Source of the DNA: Dromiciops gliroides
Taxonomy: Eukaryota; Chordata; Mammalia; Microbiotheria; Microbiotheriidae
Reading direction: 5' to 3'
DNA: 64,000 nt
NCBI RefSeq assembly: GCF_019393635.1
Contig: NC_057867.1
Coordinates: 62,689,492-62,753,491 of the forward strand
Part shown: piece by piece, positions 1 to 12,298 of the stretch
Layout: each line of letters begins with the position of its first letter
How positions within the stretch are numbered: the stretch's first letter is position 1
Position numbers and translations under genes: made by a program
Notes under the pieces: generated by a model
Database searches by the model: none
What the model saw: only the letters and a program-made list of their open reading frames with translations
What the model was told of the DNA's origin: nothing

Positions 1-239
1 TGGCAGCTGCTGGGCTGTAGTAGGTGAGGCAAAGGGAAGAGTCAAAGATGATAATCAAGTTCCCAGTGTTCTCTGAATCCCTTCCAGCTCTAAATTACAC
101 ATTCTTGCTGGCCTGAAGCTTCTGTGGGTAAGGTCTCTTGTGCTTTTCTTTTGTCTCCAGATTTGAGCCATGTGTACACACGTAGTTTGCAAATGCCTTA
201 ACATTTAGTAATGCTTAGTAACACTCTTCCCTCTCCCTT

Positions 240-470
240 CATCTCCATCCCACTTCGAGTCATTTGCCAAATCTGATCAGTGCAACCTCTGCAACATCTC
301 TTGCATTTGTCCCCTTTTCTCCTTTCAGCTGACCATGACCCTATTACAGCCCTGAATCACCTCTCACCGAGGCTATTAGAATCACTTCCTTGTTGTTCTC
401 CCTGCTTAAAAGATCTCTTTTCCAATCCATCTTCCACACAACCACCAAATTAATATTCCGAAGACATAGG
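240..470 (+). mobile_element. L2-like LINE remnant
   Basis: Diverged text in the order typical of L2 (CAACATCTCTTGCATTTGTC, then a pyrimidine-rich run and CCAATCCATCTTCCACACAA) marks an old L2 3' region in sense. Boundaries are approximate. Confidence 0.5.
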
Positions 471-689
471 TCTGCAGATGTTTCTTAAATTCAACATGTA
501 TAAAATGGAATTACTTATCTTCTCCTCTCCCCCTAAAAAAGCCACCCCTCGAACCTATCTTGCCTATTTCAGCTGAGGACACTGCTATCTTTTCAGTCAC
601 TCACATTTACAGTTTCACAGTCATTCTCATTATTCCTCCCCATAGCCAGTCACAGGTTCAGAAAAAATCAGCTTTATAAGTACGATATT

Positions 690-1355
690 GAAGTGACATG
701 GTTAGCAATAGCTATGAAAAGTACTGAGAGCTTTTAGCGGACTCCAGGGTCAATATGAGTCAGTAGTGTGTGTTGTGGTAACCATAAAAGTTAATGTGAT
801 CTGGGGCTCCAGGAAAAGAAGTATAACTTGCGGGCAGAAGCGGGTGATAGACCGTCTTTCTGCTTTGCCTCAGAGTGTTGTACTTGGTTTTGAGCACCAC
901 AGTTGAGGAAGCATGTTGACTAACTAGAGAGTGTTCAGAAGGGAACGTTCAGGATGGGGAATTGGCCTTAAAACACATGAGAATTGGTTGGAAAAAAATG
1001 TGGGAATGTTTAACCTGGAGAAGAAAAAATTGAGAAGGAATATGTGCTAGTTACCTTCACGTATCTGAAAGACTGACTGTCATGTGGGAAAGTATTCGAG
1101 TTGTTCCATGTGGTTCCTGAGAACCAGCACCAAGAGCAATGCATGGAAGTTGCCAAAAGGAAGATTGAGACTTGCTATCAGGGGAAAAATTCCTAATAAT
1201 GAGATTTCATCAAAACTAGAAGGGGTTACATTGGAGGTCTTTGAGCAGAATCTGAATGATCGCTCCTCAAATATGTGATGATGGGAATTCCTTTGAGTAG
1301 CTTGGGCTACATGGCCACTGAAGTCCCTCCCAGGGCTAAGATTCTGGGAGTCTTG
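690..1355 (+). mobile_element. L3/CR1-like LINE remnant
   Basis: The order of motifs (GTTTAACCTGGAGAAGAAAA, then GCATGGAAGTTGCCAAAAGG, then GGAGGTCTTTGAGCAGA) follows the 3' end of an L3/CR1 element in sense. It is heavily diverged and has no long open frame. Confidence 0.65.
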
Positions 1356-1641
1356 CTCATTCCACTGCTTAAAAATTGTCATTGGCTCTCTTTTGCAGCT
1401 GAGATCACATACAAATTCTTCAGCTTCACATTAAAAACTCTCTAAAACCTGGCTCCACCAGCATTTATATGCTTGATACATATTATTTGGTGGAATTACC
1501 CTGTGTATGCTCTTCCATCCAGCTAAATGGGCCTACTGGCTCATTTCCATTTGATAGTCCATCTCTGTGCCCTTACACAACCTGGCCTTGCCTTAAATAT
1601 GCATTCTTTTCTCACCTCCACCTCTTAAAATCATTAGCTCT

Positions 1642-1790
1642 GGGGCAGCTAGATGGCGCAATGGATAGAGCACCGGCCCTGGAGTCAGGAGTACCTGGGT
1701 TCAAATCCAGTTTCAGACACTTAACACTTACTAGCTGTGTGACCCTGGGCAAGTCACTTAACCCCAATTGCCTCACTAAAAAAAAAAAAA
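1642..1790 (+). mobile_element. tRNA-derived marsupial SINE
   Basis: This is a full-length SINE with GGGGCAGCTAGATGGCGCAA head, internal GGTTCAAATCC box and an A tail. It is flanked by the target-site duplication TCATTAGCTCT (1631-1641, 1791-1801). Confidence 0.95.
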
Positions 1791-1930
1791 TCATTAGCTC
1801 TAAGACTCAACTCTTAGTACTATCTCCTATGTGACTTATTTCACTCTTTCCCTTCTTAAATTACTTTTATATTTTGTTTACATTTTGTGTTCCTCCTCTC
1901 TCCCCACCCTCCATTAGAATCTAAGTTCCT

Positions 1931-2083
1931 GGGGCGGCTAGGTGGCGCAGTGGATAAAGCACTGGCCCTGGATTCAGGAGGACCTGAGTTCAAATCCGGC
2001 CTCAGACACTTGACACTTACTAGCTGTGTGACCCTGGGCAAGTCACTTAACCCCCATTGCCCCGCAAAAAAAAAAAAAAAAAA
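1931..2083 (+). mobile_element. tRNA-derived marsupial SINE
   Basis: Full-length copy with a 19-base A tail and TSD TCTAAGTTCCT on both sides. It lies 180 bases upstream of the MTMR1 exon at 2267. Confidence 0.95.
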
Positions 2084-2266
2084 TCTAAGTTCCTCAAAGG
2101 CTGGGACTTTTTTCATCTTTGTATGCCCATGTAACATGATCTGGAATTGTTATATAGTTATTAGAGGTATCAATTTATTTCCTTGTTCCAATCTTATTCG
2201 ATAATTCTTGTGTATATCATGAAAATGTGGAAGAGAAATTGATTTGTTTTTCCATTTATCTTCCAG

Positions 2267-2443
2267 GGTGTGAATACAAAAACTATATCTTTATGGTCTT
2301 ATATCAACAGCCAGCTGGATGAGTTTTCCAATCCCTTCTATGTGAATTATGAAAACCATGTTTTATATCCTGTTGCCAGCCTGAATCATTTGGAATTATG
2401 GGTAAACTATTATGTCCGATGGAATCCACGAATGAGACCTCAG
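2267..2443 (+). CDS. MTMR1: MTMR1 penultimate coding exon (end of phosphatase domain)
   Basis: This 177-base exon holds 59 whole codons between a pyrimidine-rich acceptor ending TTCCAG and a donor CAG|GTATTG. It encodes the conserved C-terminal end of the myotubularin phosphatase domain, with segments such as [33 protein letters not shown] and [12 protein letters not shown]. From family knowledge, myotubularins remove the 3-phosphate from PI3P and PI(3,5)P2 on endosomal membranes; the catalytic CX5R loop lies in an upstream exon outside the window. The residues fit MTMR1 better than MTMR2 or MTM1 ([10 protein letters not shown] and [14 protein letters not shown], as I remember the paralogues). 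Both ends are phase 0, so it joins in frame to the exon at 13743. No damage is visible. The exon begins at GGT, 3 bases before the GTG-initial open frame. Confidence 0.95.
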
Positions 2444-3467
2444 GTATTGTGGGGGTATCATTGATTTTTTTTTAAAAGCATTTCTCTTGCTTTCTAGTAA
2501 AAATAGTATTTAAAAAGTACATATGATAAACATTGACATATAATGATGGTGAAAATTTGCTTCTCTTCTCTCATTTTTGAGGGATCTTTTATTTGTTCTG
2601 CTGATCTTGACAAGGTATTTTCTGATAGTACACACTAACTCACACTTTATGTACTAATCTCAACATTGTTGTTATTTTCAGTAGCTGTGAGTGTATTGTT
2701 TAGGAGTTTACCAGGGATCTATACTATTCTGTTAGGAATGTTTTTTAAGTGACTGTGCTTAGGTATTTAGATTTCTCTGTTATCTCATCCAAGCCTTCTT
2801 ATCCTATATAAGTGCTATATAACATGATTCATCCCTTACTAGGTATTGTGTTTGAACCTTGATTGTCTTGCTTTATATAATGCTATCCACTAGAGGAGGT
2901 GAAGAGTGGGAGGAGAGTAATGCAGAAAGTATTTGAGTACCTCAAATATGTATAATATTTGTATATTAGATTTGTATAATATGAAACAACTATATTTGAA
3001 ATGGTCTGACAGGTTTGTATAAATAGTTTGTAAATTTGGTGGTGTATTTGTGATTCATGAAACAAGTACTTGCCTTTAAGAAATATTGAAAGATGTTTTT
3101 TTCCCTTAGATACTTAAAATTTCCCTCAGGGTAACAGAAAAATTAAATAATGGTCATTGCAGGGATAAGCAACCCTGGCAAGTACAGCCAGCCCAGTATG
3201 CCCATTTCTGGTTATTTGTCTCCTGCCACCCTAGGTTCCTGATGCCTTGCTACAATCCATTCCTCTGCTAAGACATATGTCCTGTTTTTTCTTGTTTCCT
3301 TCATTTTTATGTGTGTGGGGGAACAATAAGATCACAAATTGAATTTCCATTACCATTGCCTCTCAAAACGAGCTAATTTCTTTACATACATCTTTTCCTT
3401 CACTTGGCTTTGGGCTTACAAGATATGGAACATGTGTCAGTATCTTTTTGCTGTCATCATTGTCATT

Positions 3468-3644
3468 GTTGTTGTTGAGTTGTTTTCAGTCATGTCCAAC
3501 TCTCCGTGACCCCCATTTAGGGTTTTCTTGGCAAAGATACTGAAGTGTTTTGCCATTTCCTTCTCCAGCTCATTTGATAGATGAGGAACTGAGGCAAACA
3601 GGGTGAAGTGACTTGCCCAGGGTCACACAGCCAGTATGTGATTT
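3468..3644 (-). mobile_element. CORE-SINE (MAR1/MIR-like), antisense
   Basis: Motifs CATGTCCAACTCTCCGTGAC, GTTTTGCCATTTCC and CCCAGGGTCACACAGC are the reverse complement of the 3' half of a marsupial CORE-SINE. It is truncated at the tRNA-like head. Confidence 0.8.
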
Positions 3645-3777
3645 CATCAAAGTGGGTATGGATCATAAGCTATCCAAGCCTTTTTATTTTGTATAGCTCT
3701 TGCCCAGATCTTCTAAATCCTCTACAAGGGATCCATGAAACATGCTAGGGATCATCTCTTTGAAATTCTTTCACATC

Positions 3778-3970
3778 GGGCCAGCTAGGTGGCGCAGTGG
3801 ATAGAGCACCGGCCCTGGAGTCAGGAGGACCTGGGTTCAAATCCGACCTCAGACACTTAACACTTACTAGCTGTGTGACCCTGGGCAAGTCACTTAACCC
3901 CATTTGCCTCACTATAAATAAATAAACAAATTAATTAATTAATTAATTGATTGATTGATTGATTAATTAA
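3778..3970 (+). mobile_element. tRNA-derived SINE with ATTA/ATTG tail
   Basis: Full-length SINE whose tail has become (AATA), (ATTA) and (ATTG) tetranucleotide runs. TSD ATTCTTTCACATC lies at 3765-3777 and 3970-3982. Confidence 0.93.
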
Positions 3971-4020
3971 TTCTTTCACATCATTTAGATACCAATGGAA
4001 CATATAGGCAGTCCACCTCA

Positions 4021-4141
4021 GCCCTGGAGTCAGGATAACCTGAGTTCAAATCCAGCCTTAGACACTTAATACTTACTAGCTGTGTGACCCTAGGCAAGTC
4101 ACTTAACCCCAATTGCCTCACCAAAAAAAAAGAGAGAGAGA
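4021..4141 (+). mobile_element. 5'-truncated tRNA-derived SINE
   Basis: It begins inside the SINE at CCCTGGAGTCAGG and ends in a short A tail with an AG microsatellite. Confidence 0.85.
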
Positions 4142-5124
4142 GAATCTTGGGGTTATTGTTCATTTTCCCAATTGGAATCCAGCCCACTCTTTATTCCTCT
4201 TCATGTCTGGGCCCACTTAATTGTCCATCTGTGGTATTTGTCCAAGATATATGAATGATAGACCAGCGCCAAAGGTTGCCTATCCAACTGCATATCATAG
4301 TTTGGACAACAGGAATTCTTGATTTTTCTTCTACAGATAGGTCAAATTCTTTTGAGTGATTATAAATCTTATTTGGGAGGCTGTGAAATATTCAGGGGCT
4401 TGTTAGAAGCAGCACAGTATTACCTCAGGCAAGCAGATTACCTCACTATAGGTAGGCAGTCAACCCCTTTGCCATTTGGATTTTATGCTCGACATCCTCC
4501 CTGACAGCAGCAGATACCTTTGAGCATATCTCTAATTGTTTTATACTTCACTTTGTAGTAATAATCGGAGGATCATCAAAGCTATCTCTGTGGGATCCAA
4601 CAAGGAAACTTTACTTCTCTTACCACATACATGAGAAACACTTTGTTAGTGAGGAGTGTTTAAGACTGCATTTCGATCTACTCAATCAAATGCTTAAAAA
4701 AAAATTTAAACAATTAGAACAGAGCTTGTATTCTCTCTATTTTTCAGTCATTTGTGTTTATGTAAAGTTATGGTTCATTGTAGGTAGAGTATTGCACGTG
4801 AAATTCTTCCTGTTCTCTTCTCATATTTTCTTTAATAATGTCCTCTATACTCGGGTAGGTTATTCTGAGCTCTCATAGCTCAGTAGACATATGAGTTGGT
4901 AGCTACTGATACCCCATTGATTGATTGCCTTTGATGGTAGTAATAACATCTGTGATATTTTGAGATCACTCAGTCTCTTCCCCTCTTTCAGATAACTTGA
5001 GAGTCAATTTTTCAACACCCTCCAAACTGCTGCTTCTAGCACAGACTTCCTCTATGTATATTGCATACAGTTCAGATACTGTTACTCTCTCTTTTCTTTA
5101 GTACCACTTACACTTCTTGTGTAG

Positions 5125-5230
5125 TACCTTGAGAAGCTCATGGCATAGTGGATAAAGTGTTGTGCTCAAAATTAAGAACTGGGTTCAAGTCCTGCCTCTT
5201 GATCCATAATGTCTGGGAGGCCCTGGCAAA
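5125..5230 (+). mobile_element. MIR-like SINE remnant
   Basis: GGCATAGTGGATAAAG followed by GGGTTCAAGTCCTGCCTCTT is the diverged tRNA-like head of a MIR-type SINE. Confidence 0.5.
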
Positions 5231-5594
5231 CCTCAATGCAGGTCTGCATTAGTACAGAAGTTTGCTATAGCATCAAAGTCAAAGATCCAGTCAAACACTG
5301 TAGCATGTTGTAGTCCATGATTTTAGTATCCAATTGGGATGATGCCAGTGTCATTGATGGAGAAATTAGTTAGCTATAAATAGATGGACAGATCTTTTCC
5401 TGTTTTCATCTGTTGTCCTCCACATTTGATCTTTGAAGGCTCTTGGGACGATCTGGATTCATTAGGTCTTAGGCCAGTATTTCTGTCTTACACTTGTTTT
5501 ATAAGTCAGTACTATTGAAAATCTTCTCCTAACCTCCTACATAGAATTGTAAGGGTCTAAAATTCCAGCTAGTCTGTCTAAAATATCTAATGAG

Positions 5595-5742
5595 GGGGCA
5601 GCTAGGTAGCGCAGTAGATAGAGCACTGGCCCTGGATTCAGGAGGACCTGAGTTCAAATTTGACTTCAGACACTTAACACTTACTAGCTGTGTGACCCTG
5701 GGCAAGTCACTTAACCCCAATTGTCCCACAAAAAAAAAAATT
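5595..5742 (+). mobile_element. tRNA-derived marsupial SINE
   Basis: Full-length copy with TSD AAATATCTAATGAG (5581-5594 and 5743-5756). Confidence 0.95.
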
Positions 5743-6204
5743 AAATATCTAATGAGTGGTCACTATTAAATTAGAAGCTTTAGCAAGAGTTTAGACTTTT
5801 AAACATTTATTAAGGAGAATAAGAATTTGGTGAAGAGAGAGAGAGGCCTAGATTCAGTTGTCTATCTCGGGGAGCCAGTGTCTCCTGCTCCGCTCTCCAC
5901 GAGAGTCCTGACAAAAGAGAGAAAACCACCCCTCCTTCATCCCACAAGCCTCCTGTGAAACTGGGAACATCCCATCCACTCGCACACACACAGCTCCAAG
6001 CTAATTGGCTGGTAGCTTTGATAGACAGTACCCATGAGCAAACATCACTTCCTGATGCCAAGGAAAAGCTACATGGCTTGCCCTCAGACGCCTTCTCCTC
6101 ATGGCGGAGTTTTCCTACAGTAGCTCTCCAGCAGATGGTGTCATTCCAATCACTACAGGAGTTTGAAAATAAGTTTATATTCTAAGCTGGGGCTTCTATA
6201 TCAG

Positions 6205-6452
6205 TTGTTTTTCTGTCATTTAAGTTGTGTTCGACTCTTTTGTGACCTTGTTTGAGGTTTTCTTAGCAAAGATACTGGAGTGGTTTGCCATTTCCCTCTC
6301 CAACTCATTTTATAGTTGAGGAAACTGAGGCAAACAGAGTGAAGTGACTTGTCCAGGGTCACACAGCTAGGAAGTGTCTGAGGCCAGATTTGAACTTGGG
6401 TCTTCCTGACTCCAGGCCCAGCACTCTAGCCACTGTGCCACCTACCTGTCAT
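6205..6452 (-). mobile_element. CORE-SINE (MAR1-like), antisense
   Basis: A near-complete antisense copy: GTGTTCGACTCTTTTGTGAC tail side, GGTTTGCCATTTCCCTCTCC middle, then the reverse-complement tRNA-like head ending CCACTGTGCCACCTACCTGT. Confidence 0.85.
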
Positions 6453-8082
6453 ATTGGGATATGTGGCAAAAATCAAGCGTTCGCTGGCTCTGAGGCAGTT
6501 TCTCGGTTTTTGTTGTTCTCACTGTGGCAGTTTCTGTACATTGGTTAAGCTTTGTTTAAAAATGATTATGGTCCAATCAGCTCCTTTATCCATTTCTCAT
6601 TTTGTTACCTTTAGTCAAAATTGTCACTATTTTAATTGAACAGTATTTGTTTCTTCTACTTTGATCTTGATTTTTATTTCTGTGCTCTCAGAAATCAGTG
6701 GTCTTGACTAATATAGCTGATTTTGAAAGAACTCATGTTGGGAACCAGGCAGTTTACTATTAAGATATTATCAATTTGGTTTTGGAGGGATTTCGTTCAT
6801 TGTTCAAAATGGTCAGTGTCTCCTGACTTTCTTCAAAAAGCATGTGTGAGATGTAGATTTGAGTTTCTTATGTTGTCTGCCAGCCTTTTATTTCTTTCAT
6901 TGCTTAAACCTGACCCATATTTTTCATGGTAGTCTCCTATGCCCTCCTTTGCACTGAAATCACTGAGTGTTAAGTACATGTTAGATAATAATTTGGAGTT
7001 CTTATTGCGTTCTTCAGATAATTTCTCCACTTCATCTTCTGTAACAGATTAGTATAAAAACTGTGTCTATCTTTATGGTGATCTTTTTGCTTGTACTTAT
7101 GAGCACTGTAAGATAAGATGACCAAGAGTCCTAAGAAATGCTTGTTGTTGCTTTTGTGTATTTGATCAAATGAACTCTTATCAATTTTTATTTGTATTTC
7201 TGAGAACCTATGACCCTTTCTTCCATTTAGGTGCAACCTACTAATGGTTTCATTTAAGTTGTCCCTTTTGATATATTTCAATTCCTATAGTAGTATGCTA
7301 ATTCCATGGGCATTGAACAAGGATTTCACATTGAGTTCCAGTAGCCAAGTTAATGTCTCTAAATGGTCTGAAAGCTGTATGATTTTTTAGCACCTTTTTG
7401 CTAAATGTTACTGTAGAAGGAGGAAGCCTCACAGGACTAAGAGCCATTTGATATTTTTCTTTATTTCGTCCCTAACTTGCCAGCCTCCTGCTAATTTTGT
7501 CACTTGGACATGTTATAGTAGGTGTTAATTTCAGGGTGTAGATTAGAGTAGTTGATCGTGGAGGTCCTTTATAACTAAAATTCTATGAAATTAAATTATC
7601 TTTTATATCCCTAGTGCCTAACACAGTATCTTGTACCTAGACACTTAACAGACTGTGTTGCACTGGTTGGTTTTTGGGTGGTTTTGGGGGGGGGGCATCA
7701 GCTTAATCTGAGAGGAGTTGAAAGCACACTGTACCATAGCCACTCCTACTTTTTTGCTTATGTCTTTATTTGTACCCGTTTTATTTTCTATTATGTGTAT
7801 TATGTTTTGGTTCTAGGCCAATAGTAGTGGAAATTGACTTTAACTAGCCCTGTACTCTATGTTTAAGAATGGTGTACTTCTTAGTCACGCTAGGCAGGTT
7901 TTTAGAGATGTCAGTTGATATTACCATTAACTAATTCCATACTTGTATGTATATAAGAACTTCATTTCCTTCCTTTTTCATTTTAGTGATGAAAATGGTT
8001 ACATGCTTCAAGGTTATGTATCTTTTAGTTCTTTAGAAGAAAGGTACTGCCTAAAAGGGAGGGTGTGGAGATGAAAATATGA

Positions 8083-8180
8083 GGTGTCCCAGAAGTCTGA
8101 GCATTTTTAATAGCATAAAACTGTACTGAGGCAGTTAATGGAATCAAAGAGGTGGGAAAGTCCCTTGAGCTCATATGACT
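8083..8180. mobile_element. mariner-like terminal fragment
   Basis: GGTGTCCCAGAAGTCT resembles the mariner-type terminal GGTGTCCCAAAAGTCT also seen near 15556. Only one end is visible. Confidence 0.35.
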
Positions 8181-8500
8181 AACTTGCCAAAGGTTACATT
8201 CATTCATTTGTGCAACAAATATTTAATTGCTGAATGCCTATAGTATGTGCAAAGCACTTTGCTAGACCCTTTAGAGGACAAAAGGTACATTTTTTTCTGC
8301 ATTCCAGGAGCTTACAAGTCTACCAGGGCAGGTATTCAGCATTCATTAAACACCTGTTGTCTACTGGACATTGTACTAAGTATTGGGAATGTAAATACAA
8401 GCCAAAAAAGAAAGACAAAGATGTGTATACAAATAACGATAAGATACTATGTGATAAGTACCATAGTAGAGCTACCAGTAAAGTGCTCTGTGCATTCAAA

Positions 8501-8748
8501 GGAGACAGCTAGGTGGCAGAGTGGATAGACTGTTGAACCTGGAGTCAGGAAGACCCGAGTTCAAATCCAGCCTCAGATACTTTCTAGCTGTGTGACCCAG
8601 GACAAGTCACTTGACCCTGTTTGCCTCAGTTTCCTCATATGTAAAATGAACTAGAGAAGGAAATGGCAAACCACTCCAGTATCTCTGCCAAGAAAACCCC
8701 AAATCGGTCACAGAGAGTCAAACATGACTGAAACCACTGAACTTCAAC
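8501..8748 (+). mobile_element. CORE-SINE (MAR1-like), full length
   Basis: The sense copy has head AGACAGCTAGGTGGCAGAGT, a GAGTTCAAATCC box, then GCCTCAGTTTCCTCATATGT and GGCAAACCACTCCAGTATCT, which is the order of a marsupial CORE-SINE with an L2-like tail. Confidence 0.85.
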
Positions 8749-9329
8749 ATTCATCGGATAAAAAGATCACAGGGTGAAAAGGTAAGTTGGCTTTAGTTCT
8801 CCTTTCCTTGTCATAGCTTTTAAGTCATTGTTTTTAAGTTTTTCACAAATTCCTTGACTTTCTCAATAATGGTCATTTAAACCGTATCTCTTTCAATGAT
8901 TGAGGATCTAATTTGAAACTTAATTTAACAAAATGTATTTTAATTAGAATAGATTCTGTTGGGTTCCCTATTAAAGGAGCTATGGTTTTAAAAAAACCAT
9001 TGTTTTTTTAAATCACAATAGAAACTTTATTGAACTGTCTATGTAATCCAAATCAAGCAGTGAATTCAAAATAGTTTCTCCTTTGTGGGCTCTGGTCTCT
9101 TTTGGAAAAACAGATATGATAAATTTAAAGAAAAACTTGAAGTGAGCCTAAGTGTTTTATGAGAGGAATTGTCCTTTGAGTAGATTCAAATGAAAGGCAG
9201 TGCTTTCGTGCCTTCCCTTAAAAGGACTTTTTTGGCGACTCCTCAAACTGACAGTTATGTTTGGAGTGCGCAGAAAGTGTGAGAAGTACACAGAACTCTT
9301 CCAATATCCAGAGGGCAGCAGGGTGGTGA

Positions 9330-9640
9330 AAAGCCTTGAGATCATGTCATAGAAGGATCAGATCAGGTGAAGAAACTGAAGCTAGCCTAGAGAAAGAGAA
9401 GATTCCAAAGGACAGTGATAGCTTTTTGCAAGGACTTGAAGAGTCTCCGTGTGAAAGGGATTAGACTTGTTCTTTTTGGCCCCCAGAGAACAGAAGTGGC
9501 AAAGAGGTAAATGTTGGCTTCCTGACAATTGCAGCTGTCCAGGAGTAGAGTTGGGGGAGCTTTTGGAGGCAGAGAGGGAGGAAGTCTTTCAGCAGATGTT
9601 GGTAACTGAGGATTCTCTCCATCAGGTATGAGGTTGTGAA
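9330..9640 (+). mobile_element. L3/CR1-like LINE remnant
   Basis: Motifs CTTGAGATCATGTCATAGAA, GGGATTAGACTTGTTCTTTT and ATTGCAGCTGTCCAGGAGTA follow the L3 3' region in sense. Confidence 0.65.
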
Positions 9641-9823
9641 AGTCTATGATTTAGAAAAATGAATTGTCTTTTGCACAGTTTTTTTTTAGTTTTAGAAGTG
9701 TTTTCTTTGGGAAAATTTTTGATAGCTGTACAGATGAAGAATTTCATCTATATCATTCTCTGTGTCATGAATGTCACCAGTACTAAGCATATGTGTGTGT
9801 TTATATAACTATGTGTACATGCG

Positions 9824-9825
<2 letters not shown>

Positions 9826-9864
<39 letters not shown>
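9826..9864. repeat. (CA)n microsatellite
   Basis: About 19 uninterrupted CA units, next to a T-run. Confidence 0.98.
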
Positions 9865-9866
<2 letters not shown>

Positions 9867-9879
9867 TTTTTAAATCATG

Positions 9880-9995
9880 AAAGCATGGCATAGTACCAGC
9901 CTCAAAGCCAGGAAAGCCTGAATTCAAATCCCATCCCTGGCAGAGTGATTATGGGACCCAGAACAAGTCACTTAACCTGTCTGCTCTTGCAGTGA
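9880..9995 (+). mobile_element. MIR-like SINE remnant
   Basis: AGCATGGCATAGTACCAG, then GAATTCAAATCCCATCCCTG and ACAAGTCACTTAACCTGTCT give the MIR order in sense. Confidence 0.6.
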
Positions 9996-10594
9996 AATCA
10001 CAGGTCCTTTCATATATTTGTCCCTTAGTACATTTGACTGGCTTTGTAGACACGGTTGCATTCCGTTTAGGGATTTTAGGTCATTGAAGGTAGGTCATCT
10101 GTTGACAGAAGCAGGAAGTATTCTATAATAATAGCTATTAGAATGGCCAGGAAGTATATTAGTAGATTCTACATTAATTTTTTAAAGTTTTCTTTTTCCT
10201 TTTTATATATTTACATATATGCAAAGTTAAGTCATTGAGATAAGTGTACATGCATCATCAAAAGAGTTTATTTTAGAAACATGAAAAAACTGTGGTCAAC
10301 TTTATATCGAAACAATGGGAAACTCCATGTTCACACATAGTAATGTAGATATGAATCAATAATATAAACATACGTGACAAATGGTCGTCCAGTCTTTGCT
10401 TGAAGACCTTTAGTGAGAAGTGTTCCTGGCCTCCTTTTCTTTTTTGGCAGGGTCATTAGACCGGCAAAGCAGAGCAGTGCTGTAGATCTAGTTTACCTAG
10501 ATTGAAGCAAAGTATTTCTTCAAATGCTGTCTCATACTCTTTTTCTTTTTTCTTTTCATGCTATTTTTCCTAGAAAACATGGAGGTGTGGGATT

Positions 10595-11262
10595 GATGTG
10601 TATTTGAGACTGGTTGAATGACCAGACCCAAGAAATAATCATTAATTATTTGATGTCAGCTTGAACATCAGTCTCCAGTACAATGCCTCAGGGCATCTTT
10701 GCTTGGTCCTGTGCTGTTTAATATTATTATTGACTTGGATAAAAATATAGATGGAATAGCTATGAAAGATACAGATGACAAGGCTGGGAAAGATAGCTAA
10801 CACTGGATAACAAAATGTCAGGATTCAAAAAGATCTTGACAGGTTAAAACGTTGTGCCAAACTCTAATAAGATGAATTTTATTTGGTAAAAAAGGAGTCT
10901 TAAGCTTGTGTTTAAAAAAAATCAAATTTGCAACTGGAAGACGCAGAGTGTTTGGCTAAATACCTGCAGCTCTGGGAGGTGTTAGTGGGCTGCACAGTGT
11001 GAGTGAATATTGTAATATGGCTACCAGGAAAGCTAATGTGATCTTAGGATGCATTAAGAGAGGCAGAGTGTCCAAGACTAGGAAGTGGCAGTCTTAGTGT
11101 CCTCTGTCCTGGGCAGCCCATAGCTGGAGCATTGTGTTCAGCTATGGGCACCACATTTTAGCAAAAACATTGAGAAAGTGGTGAACATCCAGAGGAGGAG
11201 AGTCAGAATGGTGAAGGGCCACAAGATCCGGTCGTAAGAGGATCAATTTAAATAATAACTAG
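10595..11262 (+). mobile_element. L3/CR1-like LINE remnant
   Basis: A long sense remnant including TTGACTTGGATAAAAATATA, GGCTACCAGGAAAGCTAATG and TTCAGCTATGGGCACCACAT. It is interrupted by the SINE at 11266 and continues to about 11560 (GCATGTGGAAGAGGGA-type motifs near 11465). No intact reverse-transcriptase frame remains. Confidence 0.75.
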
Positions 11263-11265
11263 AGG

Positions 11266-11399
11266 GGTAGCAGATTCAGGCCCTGGATTCAGGAGGACCT
11301 GAGTTCAAATCCGGCCTCAGACACTTGACAGTTACTATCTGTGTGACCCTGGGCAAGTCATTTAACCCTCATTGCCCTGCAATAACAACAACAACAACA
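11266..11399 (+). mobile_element. tRNA-derived SINE, internally deleted head
   Basis: GGGGTAGCAGATTCAGGCCC shows loss of part of the tRNA-like head; the rest is typical and ends in a (CAA)n tail. It is inserted into the L3 remnant. Confidence 0.85.
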
Positions 11400-12103
11400 A
11401 GAGATATTTTGTCTGGAGGAGAAAGGACTCAGAGTGATACTGCACTCTTTGAGGATTGGAAAGCCTGTCATGTGGAAGAGGGAATTACATTTGTTCTGCT
11501 TGGCCCCAGAAAGCAGAACAGAGAACAATCTGAAAAAGCTGCCAAGAGGCAGGTTGAGAACAAAGAAGTATTTCTGAGTACGTCCTCTGTGCTAGGAATT
11601 CTCCTAAACCCTGAGGATACGGGTACAGAAAGGGAAAGACTCCAAGAGCTCACATGATAATAAGGGGAGCGAGCACATAAGGGAGTGCTAGACAGGCAGG
11701 GAATGGTCAGGAGACATGGGATGCTGAGGTAATCCATGAGGCTCTCATTTGAGACACCCTTCCCAGTACAGTGGTCGTGTTGATTTGATTACTGTACCCA
11801 AAGGCAGAGGTGGAAAAAGATGGGGCAGAGACTAGGGCAAACAGACATGGCAGTACAGGAGATAACAAGGCAGTCTGGATAGACAGAGGGATGGCTTGTG
11901 AAGCCTAGAAATCTCCCGTAAAGGATGCTGGTCCATGTGTGTGAGGTCTCTTCCACTTCTAAGGTTCTCTTTCCTGTTCTAGATATTCACGAACCATCTC
12001 TTTAATAAGTTCTAGAATATTTGCCAGAAATTCTCTGGGCATGTGTTCATTCTCTTTCCTTTCTCTATCTTCCCTTTCTCTTTCCCCTTCTGCTCATCTA
12101 GAT

Positions 12104-12298
12104 CAGGGCTTCTTAAACTTTTTCCACTCATGATCTCTTTTGGCCCAAGAAATTTTTACACAGCCCTGAGTATATAGGCACATGTATTTTGGTCATCGAG
12201 CATTTAGAAACCTTTTACTGTTGCCAGATTTTTTACCACCCCCACATTCAGTTATGTGACCCGATATGGGCTCATGACGCACAGTTTAAGAAGCTTTG
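12104..12298. mobile_element. hAT-like MITE
   Basis: A 195-base element bounded by CAGGGCTTCTTAAAC and GTTTAAGAAGCTTTG, which are inverted repeats matching at 13 of 15 positions. Flanks ATCTAGAT (12096-12103) and ATCTAGGG (12299-12306) fit a decayed 8-base target duplication typical of hAT transposons. There is no coding capacity. Confidence 0.7.
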
